64,000 nucleotides of DNA from Metabacillus litoralis (GCF_007994985.1 NZ_VOQF01000003.1:248001-312000); one strand, 5' to 3'; positions 18,337-28,460 are shown, counted from the first letter of the stretch. The notes: a model not told the origin generated them from the letters alone. Numbers and translations: made by a program.

Positions 18337-18570
18337 TTATTGTGTGCTATTTATGTAGTTAACAGCGTCACCCACTGTACCGATCTTTTCTGCATCTTCA
18401 TCAGAAATTTCCATATCGAACTCATCTTCAAGTTCCATAACAAGCTCAACTACATCAAGGGAATCTGCACCAAGATCATCTTTGAATGATGACTCTAACT
18501 TTACTTCAGCTTCATCAACACCTAAACGGTCAACGATAATCTTTGTTACACGTTCTAATACATCTGCCAT
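18337..18570 (-). CDS. acpP: Acyl carrier protein
   Basis: 77 aa, strongly acidic. Carries growing acyl chains on a phosphopantetheine arm. The attachment serine is in [19 protein letters not shown] (about residue 37). Start [20 protein letters not shown] is typical of Bacillus AcpA. ATG after GAGGGGAGGTG. Last gene of the FapR-controlled operon; followed by a strong terminator. Confidence 0.99.
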   Translation of the reverse strand: MADVLERVTKIIVDRLGVDEAEVKLESSFKDDLGADSLDVVELVMELEDEFDMEISDEDAEKIGTVGDAVNYINSTQ

Positions 18571-18688
18571 TTTACTTCACCTCCCCTCAAGTATTATAGT
18601 GTATTTCATTTTAAAAAACTAGGTTTCATCTTGTATTTTTCGATGAAAGATAGATAATTAGCTACTAAATTTTAATAGCTAAGATCTA

Positions 18689-19429
18689 TTACATGAACAT
18701 TCCGCCATTAACATGCATTGTTTGACCTGTAATATATTTGCTTTTCTCAGAAGCAAGAAATGTGACTAAATTTGCAATATCACTTGGTTCTCCTAATTTT
18801 GCGAGTGGAATTTGTTTAAGCATTTCTGATTTAACTTCTTCTGACAGTTCATCTGTCATATCTGTTGTGATGAATCCAGGTGCTACAGCATTAACATTTA
18901 TATTCCGTGATGCTAATTCCTTAGCTGTTGTTTTTGTTAAACCAATTACCCCAGCTTTAGCTGCAACATAATTTGCTTGCCCAGGATTCCCACTCACTCC
19001 CACGATAGAAGTTATATTAATTATGCGACCATTTCTTTGCTTCATCATTTGTCTAGTTACGCCTTTTGTACACAGGAAGACACCTTTAAGATTTGTATTG
19101 ATAACATCATCCCATTCATCATCTTTCATTCTCATTAAAAGATTATCACGTGTTATCCCTGCATTATTAACCAAAATATCTAATGAAACAAATTCCCCAA
19201 TAACTGCTTTTATCATCTGTTGTACATCATCTTGGTTTGAAACATCTGCTTTAATGGCAATTGCCTGTCCACCATTTGCTTTAATTTCATCTACAACTTC
19301 ATTTGCTTTTGCTTCATTTCCAGCGTAGTTAACAGCAATACTAGCTCCATTCTGAGCTAAATCTAAAGCAATAGCTTTTCCGATCCCTCTGGAAGCACCT
19401 GTAACAAGTGCAACTTTGTTATTTAACAT
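18689..19429 (-). CDS. fabG: 3-oxoacyl-ACP reductase FabG
   Basis: 246 aa short-chain dehydrogenase. NADPH-dependent reduction of 3-ketoacyl-ACP in fatty-acid elongation. [16 protein letters not shown] (cofactor loop, 10-25), [14 protein letters not shown], catalytic Ser in [17 protein letters not shown], then Tyr/Lys in [13 protein letters not shown]. The C-terminal VNGGMFM is typical of FabG tetramers. It starts 2 bp after fabD stops, with AAGGGGG upstream. Confidence 0.98.
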   Translation of the reverse strand: MLNNKVALVTGASRGIGKAIALDLAQNGASIAVNYAGNEAKANEVVDEIKANGGQAIAIKADVSNQDDVQQMIKAVIGEFVSLDILVNNAGITRDNLLMRMKDDEWDDVINTNLKGVFLCTKGVTRQMMKQRNGRIINITSIVGVSGNPGQANYVAAKAGVIGLTKTTAKELASRNINVNAVAPGFITTDMTDELSEEVKSEMLKQIPLAKLGEPSDIANLVTFLASEKSKYITGQTMHVNGGMFM

Positions 19430-19431
19430 GA

Positions 19432-20373
19432 CTATTCCCCCTTAAGTTTCTCTATAACAGATGTCATCGTTTCAATATCATAAATATTATGTACAGTTGC
19501 TGAACGATCTATTTTTTTAACTAACCCTGTTAAAACTTTTCCCGGACCAATCTCAATAAAAGTTGTCACACCTTTATCAAGCATAGCTCTTACTGATTCT
19601 TCCCATCTAACAGGAGAGTATAACTGTTTTACTAGTAACTCTTTAATTTCTTCTTGATCAACAACAGGCATTGCTGTGACATTGGCAATAATAGGTTTAT
19701 AGGCTGCATTAAAATTTAATTCAGATAGAACTTTACTTAGTTGTGACGCTGCTGGCTTCATTAACTCAGAATGAAAAGGTCCACTAACTACTAAAGGTAT
19801 TGCTCTTTTTGCTCCCTTTTCTTTAGCTAAAACTGAAGCTTTTTCAACTCCCTCAGTTGTTCCTGAAATAACAATTTGACCTGGGCAGTTTAAGTTTGCT
19901 AATTGTACAGAATCACCAGCTTTAGAAATCTCTTCTGTAATAGCTTCTAATTCTTCTGATCCCATACCTAAAATAGCAGCCATAGCTCCTTTACCAGAGG
20001 GAACTGCTTCTTCCATAAATTCACCACGTTTTTTTACAGCAAAAACTGCATCCTCAAAGCTTAAAACACCAGCAGCAACAAGTGCAGTATATTCACCTAA
20101 ACTATGACCTGCTAGGTAATCAGGGTTAATATTATACTTTTTCAAGCCTTCTAAAATAGCAATACTTGTTGTAAGTAATGCCGGCTGAGCATTAAAAGTT
20201 TGTGTTAATGTTTCCTGAGGTCCTTCAAAAATTAATTCTGAAAGATTTTGAGTTAATTTTTGATCAGCCTTCTCAAAAATTAACTTCGCTTCCTGGATTT
20301 GGTCAAACAGTTCTTTCCCCATTCCAACTGTTTGAGATCCTTGTCCTGGAAATAAAAATGCGATTTTTGACAT
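19432..20373 (-). CDS. fabD: Malonyl-CoA:ACP transacylase FabD
   Basis: 313 aa. Transfers malonyl groups from CoA to [23 protein letters not shown] opens the protein; the nucleophile Ser is in [19 protein letters not shown] (about residue 92). [13 protein letters not shown] holds the catalytic His near 200, and [16 protein letters not shown] lies near the C-terminus. ATG after GGGAGGG. It lies between plsX (18 bp gap) and fabG. Confidence 0.98.
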   Translation of the reverse strand: MSKIAFLFPGQGSQTVGMGKELFDQIQEAKLIFEKADQKLTQNLSELIFEGPQETLTQTFNAQPALLTTSIAILEGLKKYNINPDYLAGHSLGEYTALVAAGVLSFEDAVFAVKKRGEFMEEAVPSGKGAMAAILGMGSEELEAITEEISKAGDSVQLANLNCPGQIVISGTTEGVEKASVLAKEKGAKRAIPLVVSGPFHSELMKPAASQLSKVLSELNFNAAYKPIIANVTAMPVVDQEEIKELLVKQLYSPVRWEESVRAMLDKGVTTFIEIGPGKVLTGLVKKIDRSATVHNIYDIETMTSVIEKLKGE

Positions 20374-20391
20374 ACAAAAAGCCCTCCCATT

Positions 20392-21390
20392 TTATGCTTT
20401 GTTACTTGAATTTGCTTCTAATGAATTATAAATTGTTTCAGAAACATTGTTAGCTACCATATCACGAGTCTGGCGAATTGCATTATAGATCGCATTAGCA
20501 TCAGAAGAACCATGTGCTTTAACAACAGGTGCTTGTAAGCCGAATAGGGCAGCACCACCATATTCTGAATAATCCATCTGCTGTTTAATCCCTCTTAGTT
20601 GAGGTTTTAACACACCAGCTGCTAGCTTCGATTTAAGGTTACTAGTTAAAGCTGATTTCAACATTGAAAACACAGATAGTGCAGTTCCTTCTATTGTTTT
20701 CAATGCTATATTCCCTGTAAATCCGTCTGTAACAATAACATCTGCTACACCACTCATTAAATCACGTGACTCGACATTACCGACAAAATTAAGGTCCGTA
20801 TGTTTTAATAACTCAAAAGCTTGTCTAGTCAATTCATTACCCTTTTTATCTTCAGTGCCAATATTCAACAAGCCAATACGTGGGTTTTTAATTCCCCGTA
20901 CTTTTTCTACATAGATTGAGCCCATTATTGCATATTGCTGAAGATGCTCTGGTTTTGCATCCACATTCGCTCCCACATCTAAGAAAAGAAATCCATCACC
21001 GTTTAAAGTCGGTAGTGTTGGTGATAATGCCGGCCTTTCAATTCCTTTAATTCGTCCAACAACAAATAAACCAGCTGTCATCAGAGCACCTGTATTTCCA
21101 GCTGATATACAACCGTCTGCACGTTTTTCCTTTACTTCATTAGCCATTAATACCATCGAAGAATTTTTCTTCCTTTTCACTGCTCGAACAGGTTCATCAG
21201 TGCCTTCTATCACTTCATCAGTATGTATAATTGTAATTCTAGTAGAGTCTGTTAGGAATTGTTTTATTTGATCTTCTTTCCCAAAAAGAGTCACCTCTAA
21301 ATCAGGAAATTCAGTTATAGCTTTCATAACTCCTTCTACCACTGCTTGAGGAGCATTGTCTCCGCCCATTGCATCAATTGCCAATTTCAT
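20392..21390 (-). CDS. plsX: Phosphate acyltransferase PlsX
   Basis: 332 aa. Makes acyl-phosphate from acyl-ACP for the PlsY step of phospholipid synthesis; peripheral membrane enzyme. [60 protein letters not shown] and [20 protein letters not shown] are family signatures. The ATG at 21390 follows AGGTAGG. Second gene after fapR. Confidence 0.98.
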   Translation of the reverse strand: MKLAIDAMGGDNAPQAVVEGVMKAITEFPDLEVTLFGKEDQIKQFLTDSTRITIIHTDEVIEGTDEPVRAVKRKKNSSMVLMANEVKEKRADGCISAGNTGALMTAGLFVVGRIKGIERPALSPTLPTLNGDGFLFLDVGANVDAKPEHLQQYAIMGSIYVEKVRGIKNPRIGLLNIGTEDKKGNELTRQAFELLKHTDLNFVGNVESRDLMSGVADVIVTDGFTGNIALKTIEGTALSVFSMLKSALTSNLKSKLAAGVLKPQLRGIKQQMDYSEYGGAALFGLQAPVVKAHGSSDANAIYNAIRQTRDMVANNVSETIYNSLEANSSNKA

Positions 21391-21402
21391 TTTTATCGTT
21401 AC

Positions 21403-21975
21403 CTACCTTTGTGTTGGATTTGAACGAAACATTTCAAATTCTCCAGAAAAAACCAATTCATTCACTACATAACTATTTACCTCGATAAGCGTTCTTCTAT
21501 TTTCAGAATCATTTTTAATAATCTTTGCTTTTGCAATAACACGTTCGTTTTCTTTTACCTGTCTAGTAAAATGAATATTTGCTTTAGCAGTAAGTGCTAA
21601 TTCATCATTAATCATCGCAACAGCTAATGAATTTGCTTGAGCAAATAAATGGTGACCACGTGCAATTTGATTACGACTAAAAACATGTTCTTTTTTTATT
21701 TCTAATATTGAAATGGCAGATTCATCTAGCTGAAGATCTATAATATCACCAATTACTTCCTCTATTGGTAGTGCTTTAACTTCATCATCTAGTTTTTTCT
21801 CTGCTACATGCTTAATTCGTTCTCTTAATTCAGGAATAGATAATTCTAGACGATCTAACCTAATCGTCTGAATACTAACTTGAAACTTTTCAGCAAGCTC
21901 TTCATCTGTGATAAATGGAGTGTTCACTATTGTTTCCTGTAGTAATAGTTGTCTATCTTTTTTGTTTTTTTTCAT
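21403..21975 (-). CDS. fapR: Transcriptional repressor FapR of lipid synthesis
   Basis: 190 aa from the ATG at 21975. N-terminal winged-helix HTH ([20 protein letters not shown], residues 24-43) and C-terminal hot-dog domain ([20 protein letters not shown] and [20 protein letters not shown]) that binds malonyl-CoA, releasing DNA. The frame extends to 22050 but that stretch contains the promoter and a FapR box, so it is untranslated. The ribosome site is weak (GGTGTC). Autoregulation is indicated by the operator at 22001-22017. Confidence 0.96.
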   Translation of the reverse strand: MKKNKKDRQLLLQETIVNTPFITDEELAEKFQVSIQTIRLDRLELSIPELRERIKHVAEKKLDDEVKALPIEEVIGDIIDLQLDESAISILEIKKEHVFSRNQIARGHHLFAQANSLAVAMINDELALTAKANIHFTRQVKENERVIAKAKIIKNDSENRRTLIEVNSYVVNELVFSGEFEMFRSNPTQR

Positions 21976-22000
21976 AATATTTATGACACCGTCCGAACTA

Positions 22001-22017
22001 TTAAGACTAGGTACTAA
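22001..22017 (-). promoter_or_regulatory. FapR operator
   Basis: Minus-strand TTAGTACCTAGTCTTAA matches the FapR box TTAGTACCTRNTACTAA closely: the left half is perfect and the right half degenerate. It covers the predicted transcription start just downstream of the -10 (22022-22027). Confidence 0.85.
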
Positions 22018-22021
22018 TAGT

Positions 22022-22050
22022 AGTATATAGATAAAGAAAACAGATTGCAA
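22022..22050 (-). promoter_or_regulatory. Promoter of the fapR-plsX-fabD-fabG-acpP operon
   Basis: TTGCAA (22045-22050), 17-nt spacer, TATACT (22022-22027) on the minus strand. The -35 box lies inside the downstream arm of the recG terminator. Confidence 0.75.
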
Positions 22051-22070
22051 GACAAATGCAATCTGTTTTT
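22037..22070 (-). terminator. Terminator after recG
   Basis: AAAACAGATTGCA/TGCAATCTGTTTT perfect 13-bp stem with an 8-nt loop; on the minus strand it is followed by TTTTCTTTATC. It overlaps the fapR -35 box. Confidence 0.8.
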
Positions 22071-22143
22071 AATAGGTAATCTGTTTACAAACATAGTCTT
22101 AATAAGGTATATACCGTACTTTTTAGAATCTAATTTAAGTCTC

Positions 22144-24192
22144 TCAATCTAATTTCTCTCCATTAAGGATACCAGAGTGAGTTAACTGAATTCTTAAACC
22201 AGCATATTTTTCATCTTTCCAAAACGCATCTGAGCGCACTAGTTCTACAGCATCTTGTCTTGCAACCTCTAATGCACGATAATCGTGCACCATATCAGCA
22301 ACTTTAAACACAGGCATTCCACTCTGTTTTTTCCCAAAGAAATCTCCAGGTCCTCTAAGCTCAAGATCTCTTTCAGAAAGGACAAAACCGTCATTTGTTT
22401 CCGTCATAATCTTCATTCGTTCTTTACCTGTTTCCGATTTTGGATCTGCAAGTAAAATACAATATGATTGTTCGCTACCTCTTCCAACTCGTCCACGTAG
22501 CTGATGAAGCTGTGATAAACCAAAACGCTCCGCATCATAAATCACCATTGTCGTAGCATTTGGTACATTTACCCCTACCTCTACAACAGTTGTTGATACT
22601 AATACATGAACATCATTTTCACTAAAGCTTCGCATTACAGCATCCTTTTCATCTGAGGATAGCCTACCATGCATAAGTCCCACTTTATATCGATTTTGAA
22701 AAAATTGAGTTAGCATACTATGAACATCCAACGCATTTTGTACATCTAACTTCTCAGATTCTTCTATTAAAGGACATATTACGTATGCTTGACGTCCTTT
22801 TGCTATTTCCTTTTCAATAAATGTCAATATTCGATCTAACATATCTGGTTTAACCCAATATGTTTCAATTGATTTTCTACCAGCAGGTAACTCATCAATA
22901 ACTGACACATCCATTTCACCAAAAGCAGTAATAGCAAGAGTTCGAGGAATAGGTGTTGCTGTCATAAACAAAACATCGGTGTTTGCTCCCTTTTCTCGAA
23001 GCATTCGTCTTTGTTCAACACCAAATCGATGCTGCTCATCTGTTATCACTAATCCTAGTTTATGAAAATGGATTTCATCTTGTATTAGAGCGTGAGTACC
23101 TATTAATAATTGAATATCATTATTCTTCAGTCTTTCTAACAATTCTTTTCTTTTCTTTCCTTTAACAGAGCTAGTTAAGAGAGCAATGTTAATTTTAAAT
23201 GGTTCAAACAATTTATATAAAGACTCGGCATGTTGTTCTGCTAGTATTTCAGTTGGAACCATTAATGCTCCCTGATATCCTGAAAGTATAGTCGCATATA
23301 TTGATATTGCTGCTACTACTGTTTTACCTGAACCAACATCTCCCTGTAGCAGTCTATTCATCCGATAAGGTGATTTCATATCATTCAATATTTCATCTAT
23401 CACTCGTGATTGTGCACTTGTTAGAGGAAAAGGCAATGCTTTAATAAATAGATTTAGATCATCTTGTGAATATTTCTGGGTCAACCCTTTAGATTGTTCT
23501 CTTTGTACCTTTCGTAAAGCCTGCATTTTCAATTGAAACAATAAGAATTCTTCATAAACAAATCTTCTTCTAGCTTGTTTTAAATTTGCCTGTTCAATTG
23601 GAGCATGCATTGTTTGAATAGCAACTTTTCTTGTCATAAGTTTGTATTTTTGTAAAAGCTCGGAAGGAAGCATCTCATCGATCTCTTCGAAATATTCCTT
23701 CATAGCAATTGAAATGAACTTTCTCATTCCTTTAACCGTTAACTTCCCTTTTACAGAATAAACTGGCTCTATTCCAGATGCTTCCTTTTTCGGTCCGAAA
23801 TTAACTTCTTGAGCTGTTATTGTTTGTCTATTCTTATCCCATTTTCCAGTAACAGTAATTGTTGAATTCAGAATAAGCTTACTTTTAAAATAAGGTCTGT
23901 TAAAACACACAACGGAAAGTAAATATCGACCTACTAATAATCTAAACGTGAGTCTCGAACGTTTTTTCCCAAAGTAAGTAAGAATCGGTTCACTGTGTAT
24001 AACACCTTCAACAGTAACACGTTCATCATGTTTAACTTCTTCTAAATCTTTTAGACTATTGTCATCATAACGATAAGGAAAATACTCAATTAAATCATTA
24101 ATCGAATAAATCCCCATATCGTGCAATAGAACTGCTGTTTCTTCTCCTACTCCTCTTAAATGAGTAATTGGTTCTACTAGTCTATTTATCAC
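22144..24192 (-). CDS. recG: ATP-dependent DNA helicase RecG
   Basis: 682 aa. Remodels stalled replication forks and branched DNA. N-terminal wedge/OB domain (ITHLRGVGEETAVLLHDMGI; LTVTGKWD-type segment), then SF2 motifs: LLQGDVGSGKTVVAAISIYA (Walker A), VITDEQHRFGVEQR (DEQH box), FMTATPIPRTLAITAFGEMD, STTVVEVGVNVPNATTM and QLHQLRGRVGRGSEQSYC. Start GTG at 24192, one base after the sdaAA stop; the ribosome site is weak, so translation may depend on coupling to sdaAA. Confidence 0.98.
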   Translation of the reverse strand: MINRLVEPITHLRGVGEETAVLLHDMGIYSINDLIEYFPYRYDDNSLKDLEEVKHDERVTVEGVIHSEPILTYFGKKRSRLTFRLLVGRYLLSVVCFNRPYFKSKLILNSTITVTGKWDKNRQTITAQEVNFGPKKEASGIEPVYSVKGKLTVKGMRKFISIAMKEYFEEIDEMLPSELLQKYKLMTRKVAIQTMHAPIEQANLKQARRRFVYEEFLLFQLKMQALRKVQREQSKGLTQKYSQDDLNLFIKALPFPLTSAQSRVIDEILNDMKSPYRMNRLLQGDVGSGKTVVAAISIYATILSGYQGALMVPTEILAEQHAESLYKLFEPFKINIALLTSSVKGKKRKELLERLKNNDIQLLIGTHALIQDEIHFHKLGLVITDEQHRFGVEQRRMLREKGANTDVLFMTATPIPRTLAITAFGEMDVSVIDELPAGRKSIETYWVKPDMLDRILTFIEKEIAKGRQAYVICPLIEESEKLDVQNALDVHSMLTQFFQNRYKVGLMHGRLSSDEKDAVMRSFSENDVHVLVSTTVVEVGVNVPNATTMVIYDAERFGLSQLHQLRGRVGRGSEQSYCILLADPKSETGKERMKIMTETNDGFVLSERDLELRGPGDFFGKKQSGMPVFKVADMVHDYRALEVARQDAVELVRSDAFWKDEKYAGLRIQLTHSGILNGEKLD

Positions 24193-24193
24193 G

Positions 24194-25072
24194 TTATTTT
24201 TGCGAATCCCCGAAAATCTTGGTCTTAAGTTGTTGACCAGTAGGAGTCGCTGCTAACCCCCCTTGCGCTGTTTCTTTTAAAGCATTCGGCATCATTTGAC
24301 CTATTTTAAACATTGCATCAATTACCTCATCACAAGGGATTCTACTTGTAATTCCTGCTAAAGCCATATCCGCCGCAACCATTGCATTCGCAGCTCCCAT
24401 AGCATTCCTTTTCACACAAGGTACTTCTACTAATCCAGCAACAGGATCGCAAACGAGTCCAAGCATATTTTTTAAAGTAATTGCCATTGCAGTTGCCGCT
24501 TGACGAGGTGATCCACCTGCTAATTCGACAATGGCAGCTGCTGCCATGCCAGAAGCAGATCCCACCTCAGCTTGACACCCCCCAGCTGCACCTGATATTG
24601 AAGCATTGTTGGCGATAACAAAACCAAATGCACCTGATGTAAATAAATACTCAATCATTTCTTTTCGGCTAGGATTCAACTTATTTTTGACAGCAAAAAG
24701 CGTACCTGGAACAACACCCGCTGAGCCAGCAGTTGGTGTGGCACAAATCGTTCCCATTGCTGCATTTACTTCGTTAGTCGCAACTGCTTTACTTACTGCA
24801 TCAAGGATCGTGCTTCCTGATAGAAACTTCCCTTCATCAATATAAGATTGTAAAAGTACAGCATCTCCTCCAGTTAAACCAGAATGTGATTTAACTCCAG
24901 CTAAGCCTCTTTCAACCGCTTGTTCCATAACAACTAAATTACGTTCCATTTGTGCCATAACATCTTCACGTGTTCTATTTGTTACTTTACACTCCTGTTG
25001 AATCATTATTTCCGCAATTTTGACGCCTTTATTCTCAGCTAGTGAAACAAGTTCCTCCACATTTCGAAACAT
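24194..25072 (-). CDS. sdaAA: L-serine dehydratase alpha chain (iron-sulfur)
   Basis: 292 aa. Converts L-serine to pyruvate and ammonia. Oxygen-sensitive [4Fe-4S] enzyme; the cluster cysteines are in TICATPTAGSAGVVPG, GAAGGCQAEVGSASGMAAAA and LVCDPVAGLVEVPCVKRNAMG. ATG after GGGGAG. It lies 44 bp after sdaAB, and the two subunits together form the two-chain Bacillus enzyme. No truncation. Confidence 0.97.
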   Translation of the reverse strand: MFRNVEELVSLAENKGVKIAEIMIQQECKVTNRTREDVMAQMERNLVVMEQAVERGLAGVKSHSGLTGGDAVLLQSYIDEGKFLSGSTILDAVSKAVATNEVNAAMGTICATPTAGSAGVVPGTLFAVKNKLNPSRKEMIEYLFTSGAFGFVIANNASISGAAGGCQAEVGSASGMAAAAIVELAGGSPRQAATAMAITLKNMLGLVCDPVAGLVEVPCVKRNAMGAANAMVAADMALAGITSRIPCDEVIDAMFKIGQMMPNALKETAQGGLAATPTGQQLKTKIFGDSQK

Positions 25073-25116
25073 AATGATTTCTCCCCTCTAAATGCATTTA
25101 CAATCATTCTGTAAAG

Positions 25117-25779
25117 CTAATCATCTATTTTAGTTACTTGTAATATATTTGGTAAGGTTTTTAACTCTTCTAAAACGTCTTTACTTAAATTTTGATCTGT
25201 TTCAATTGTCATCAATGCTAGCTGACCAACTTCTTTTCTGGAAACATCCATATGCCCGATGTTAATTGCATGTTTTGCCAGTATATTTGCAACAGAAGCA
25301 ATTGCACCGTAACGATCATTATGAACAACCAAAATAGCTGGATGATTTCCAGAGAGCTTCAATTCAAAACCATTAAGCTCAGTGATTTCAATCTTTCCAC
25401 CACCGATTGATACTCCAACTAACTCTAATTGTCCGTAATCATCACCTATAATCAATCTTGCTGTATTAGGGTGATCTGTAATGGCATCTTCTTCAATAAA
25501 GGATACCTTTATTCCCTTATCTTTCGCTATTTCTAAGGATGATTTTATTCGTTCATCATAGGTATCGAAATCCAACAAACCACCAATTAGCGCAATATCT
25601 GTTCCATGACCACGATATGTCTGTGCAAAAGATCCATATAGCGAAATCGTTGCCCATTTTGGTTCACGATCAAATAAGGTTCTTGCTACCCGTCCAATTC
25701 TTGCCGCACCCGCTGTATGGGAGCTAGATGGACCAATCATAATTGGACCAATAATATCAAAAACACTTCGATATTTCAT
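25117..25779 (-). CDS. sdaAB: L-serine dehydratase beta chain with ACT domain
   Basis: 220 aa from the ATG at 25779 (AGGAGAGGA upstream); the frame extends to 25830 without support. The N-terminal half MKYRSVFDIIGPIMIGPSSS is the serine dehydratase beta domain (GPSSSHTAGAARIGRVART). The C-terminal ~70 residues, from HPAILVVHNDRYGAIASVAN, form an ACT domain expected to bind serine. Partner of sdaAA directly downstream. Confidence 0.96.
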   Translation of the reverse strand: MKYRSVFDIIGPIMIGPSSSHTAGAARIGRVARTLFDREPKWATISLYGSFAQTYRGHGTDIALIGGLLDFDTYDERIKSSLEIAKDKGIKVSFIEEDAITDHPNTARLIIGDDYGQLELVGVSIGGGKIEITELNGFELKLSGNHPAILVVHNDRYGAIASVANILAKHAINIGHMDVSRKEVGQLALMTIETDQNLSKDVLEELKTLPNILQVTKIDD

Positions 25780-25983
25780 TGCTAATCCTCTCCTCATTTT
25801 CATATCATTAAAGGTAACAGAGTGAAACAAGCGTATTAAATTGATTTATAAATATAAGTGAATTTAATGTATTTAGTATTTAAAAACATTCTAATTCTTA
25901 GTTTAACAGATTTTACTCTTAACGGTACTTAGACAAAAATAACTAAGAAATATTTATTTATTCACATTTTTCAATGAATTAAT

Positions 25984-26022
25984 AAAAAACAAAAGAAAAC
26001 CCGACACGTGGCCGAGTTTTCT
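25984..26022 (-). terminator. Terminator of the yloU-fakA unit
   Basis: AAACAAAAGAAAAC with CCG pairs with CGG and GTTTTCTTTTGTTT, then TTTTTTATT on the minus strand. It now lies 184 bp past the fakA stop, because the repeat element at 26037-26201 is inserted between them. The remainder of the gap (25780-25983) shows no gene, only AT-rich sequence upstream of sdaAB. Confidence 0.85.
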
Positions 26023-26036
26023 TTTGTTTTTTAATT

Positions 26037-26201
26037 AGGCTGTTTTCGTAAACTTTGTTGCTTTTGTAATTCCAAGTAATCAACACTGTATCAAGAATGC
26101 TGACATCTTTTCTTCAAAGATTAGTACCTTATTATGCAATAACAACAATGGTCCAACTGTATAATTAGGGCAATTAGCAACAATCTTTCAGAAAAGAGCC
26201 T
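26037..26201 (+). mobile_element. MITE-like element, copy A (165 bp)
   Basis: Bounded by imperfect terminal inverted repeats AGGCTGTTTTC ... GAAAAGAGCCT. Perfect TTAATT direct repeats flank it (26031-26036 and 26202-26207), consistent with a target-site duplication. It has no coding capacity. A second copy in opposite orientation lies at 50060-50223 with about three-quarters identity by eye. The right flanking repeat overlaps the fakA stop codon (26206-26208). The element was therefore inserted between fakA and its terminator. Confidence 0.8.
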
Positions 26202-26205
26202 TTAA

Positions 26206-27876
26206 TTATTCTACTGAGAATATATAAGAATACAGAGGCTGTTCACCTCTATGAACCTCAACCTCGACATGATCAAATTTCTCTTCAGCAAACGTTACAA
26301 GTTTTTCAACTTCTTCATCATTTGCATCTTCACCTTGAATGATTGTTAAGATCTCGTCATCTTCAGTAATCATTTCAGAGAGAAGTTTTTGAGAAGCTAA
26401 TAATTGATCACGTTCAGTCAAAACAATTTTCCCATTTGAGATTCCCATAAAGTCACCTTTTTCAATATCAAGGCCATCTATATTGGTATCTCTAACAGCA
26501 AATGTAATTTGACCGCTCTTTACACTACTTAAAGCATCAACCATTGTCGACTCCACATCACTTGGCTCAGCAGTTGGATTGAACGAAAGTAGGGCCGCCA
26601 TTCCTTGTGGAACAGTTTTAGAAGGAATAACAATTACATTCTCATCTACTACAGAAGCAGCTTGCTGTGCCGCCATAACGATGTTTGAATTGTTCGGTAA
26701 TATAATAATATTATCAGCATTAACCTCATGTATGGCTTTCACGATATCCTCCGTACTAGGATTCATCGTTTGACCACCTTCAATGACCATGTTTGCGCCA
26801 ATACTTCTAAATAATTCTGCTATTCCACTACCCATTGAAACTGTTACAATGCCAAACTTACTTCTTTCTTTTTTTGTATCCTGCTTTTGTGGAACGGACT
26901 TTTCTACTTTTTCACCAACGATATCTGTATGCTGTTGACGCATATTTTCAATCTTCATGTTAATGAGATTACCATATTTCTGTCCATATGATAGTACATC
27001 ACCTGGGTGTTCAGCATGAATATGTACTTTAGCAAGATCATCATCAGATATAACTAACAAAGAATCTCCAAATTCACTTAAATCATTACGGAAAACTTCT
27101 TCATCAAAAGTTTTTTTACCATCTTCAAAGCGGACCATGAACTCAGTACAATAACCAAACTCGATATCTTCTGTATTCATATGACCTTGAACATTTTTAT
27201 GATGTTCAGCGTTTACAAGATCATCCATTGAAAGTCTATTTGCATTAATTTCTAACTTTTCACCTTTTAAGATAGCCAAGAATCCTTCATAGACAAATAC
27301 TAATCCTTGTCCACCACTGTCCACAACACCAACTTCTTTTAAAACAGGAAGAAGATCAGGTGTACGCTTCAAAGAAGCTTCAGCTTCCTTTAATGTAATT
27401 TCCATCAATTTATCGATTGATGACTCAGTTTCTGAAGCGATTACAGCAGCTCTAGCAGCATCTTTCGCAACTGTTAAAATAGTCCCCTCAACAGGTTTCA
27501 TAACAGCTTTATAAGCAGTATCCACACCAGCCTGTAGTGCATCCGCAAATTCAATAGCTGTAATTGTTGCCTTTGATTCTATAGATTTTGAAAATCCTCT
27601 AAATAATTGAGATAAGATTACTCCAGAATTACCTCGAGCACCCATAAGTAAGCCTTTTGATAACGCTTGACCAACCTTACCAATATGATCTGACTGATGG
27701 TTGCGAACTTCTTTAGCTCCTGATGTTATCGATAAATTCATATTTGTTCCAGTGTCTCCATCAGGAACTGGAAAAACGTTAAGTGCATCGACTAATTTTG
27801 CATTATTCGATAGGTGGTCTGCACCTTGCAAGATCATCTCTGCAAAACGCTTACCATCTAAGGTTGTAATTGACAC
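26206..27876 (-). CDS. fakA: Fatty acid kinase catalytic subunit FakA (YloV)
   Basis: 556 aa. Phosphorylates exogenous fatty acids bound to FakB (DegV family) for phospholipid synthesis. The N-terminal DhaK/DAK2 domain has LNVFPVPDGDTGTNMNLSIT and GARGNSGVILSQLFRGFSK (residues ~36-90); a middle domain contains GVVDSGGQGLVFVYEGFLA. The C-terminal half has the DegV/DAK-related GIVTVSMGSGIAELFRSIGA and IILPNNSNIVMAAQQAASVV. Start GTG at 27876 with AAGGAGG. The stop TAA lies in the duplication flanking the MITE-like element. Confidence 0.95.
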   Translation of the reverse strand: MSITTLDGKRFAEMILQGADHLSNNAKLVDALNVFPVPDGDTGTNMNLSITSGAKEVRNHQSDHIGKVGQALSKGLLMGARGNSGVILSQLFRGFSKSIESKATITAIEFADALQAGVDTAYKAVMKPVEGTILTVAKDAARAAVIASETESSIDKLMEITLKEAEASLKRTPDLLPVLKEVGVVDSGGQGLVFVYEGFLAILKGEKLEINANRLSMDDLVNAEHHKNVQGHMNTEDIEFGYCTEFMVRFEDGKKTFDEEVFRNDLSEFGDSLLVISDDDLAKVHIHAEHPGDVLSYGQKYGNLINMKIENMRQQHTDIVGEKVEKSVPQKQDTKKERSKFGIVTVSMGSGIAELFRSIGANMVIEGGQTMNPSTEDIVKAIHEVNADNIIILPNNSNIVMAAQQAASVVDENVIVIPSKTVPQGMAALLSFNPTAEPSDVESTMVDALSSVKSGQITFAVRDTNIDGLDIEKGDFMGISNGKIVLTERDQLLASQKLLSEMITEDDEILTIIQGEDANDEEVEKLVTFAEEKFDHVEVEVHRGEQPLYSYIFSVE

Positions 27877-27893
27877 AGGTAATTTCCTCCTTA

Positions 27894-28256
27894 CTATGGG
27901 TTCGAAACACGAACTCCTTGTACAAAAATATTAACGGAATCAACAGAAAGTCCTACTGTTTGATCTAACGTATATCTTACTTTCGTTTGCACGTTATGTG
28001 CGACCTCAGAAATTTTTGTACCATAGCTGACAATAATGTACATATCAATATTAATTGAATCATCATCTTGGCGAACAATAACACCTTTGCTAAAGTTCTC
28101 TTTTCTAAGAATCTCTGTGAAGCCGTCTTTTATTTGATTCTTTGATGCCATTCCAACAATACCGTAGCAGTCGATTGCGGCACCGCCCGCAACAGTTGCA
28201 ATGACCTCATTGGATATATCAATTTGTCCGTACTTAGTTTTTAATTCAATGGACAT
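27894..28256 (-). CDS. yloU: Asp23/Gls24 family protein YloU
   Basis: 120 aa. Asp23 family, found as a small alkaline-stress/envelope-associated protein. KYGQIDISNEVIATVAGGAA and CYGIVGMA lead the domain. IDMYIIVSYGTKISEVAHNV and VNIFVQGV lie near the C-terminus. ATG with GGGGGAA upstream. Followed after 17 bp by fakA, and this pairing is conserved in Firmicutes. Function of YloU itself is unclear. Confidence 0.93.
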   Translation of the reverse strand: MSIELKTKYGQIDISNEVIATVAGGAAIDCYGIVGMASKNQIKDGFTEILRKENFSKGVIVRQDDDSINIDMYIIVSYGTKISEVAHNVQTKVRYTLDQTVGLSVDSVNIFVQGVRVSNP

Positions 28257-28431
28257 GATGGTTCCCCCTTTGGAATTGTTCGCACTGGCTATAGCTATTT
28301 TACTATAAGCAACTTCATTTTAAAAGCGATTATAAGTCCGAAGTGAAAAAAGCAGACATCCTTATTATTATACAACAACATCAAAAATACTATGTCAAGG
28401 AAAAATTCTTGAAAGGAGTCCATCAGAAGTA

Positions 28432-28460
28432 TTGCATTCTAATGGTAGTTATGATAAATT
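28432..28460 (+). promoter_or_regulatory. Candidate rpmB promoter
   Basis: TTGCAT (28432-28437), 17-nt spacer, TAAATT (28455-28460) on the plus strand, giving a leader of about 70 nt before rpmB. Other AT-rich hexamers are nearby. Confidence 0.4.
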
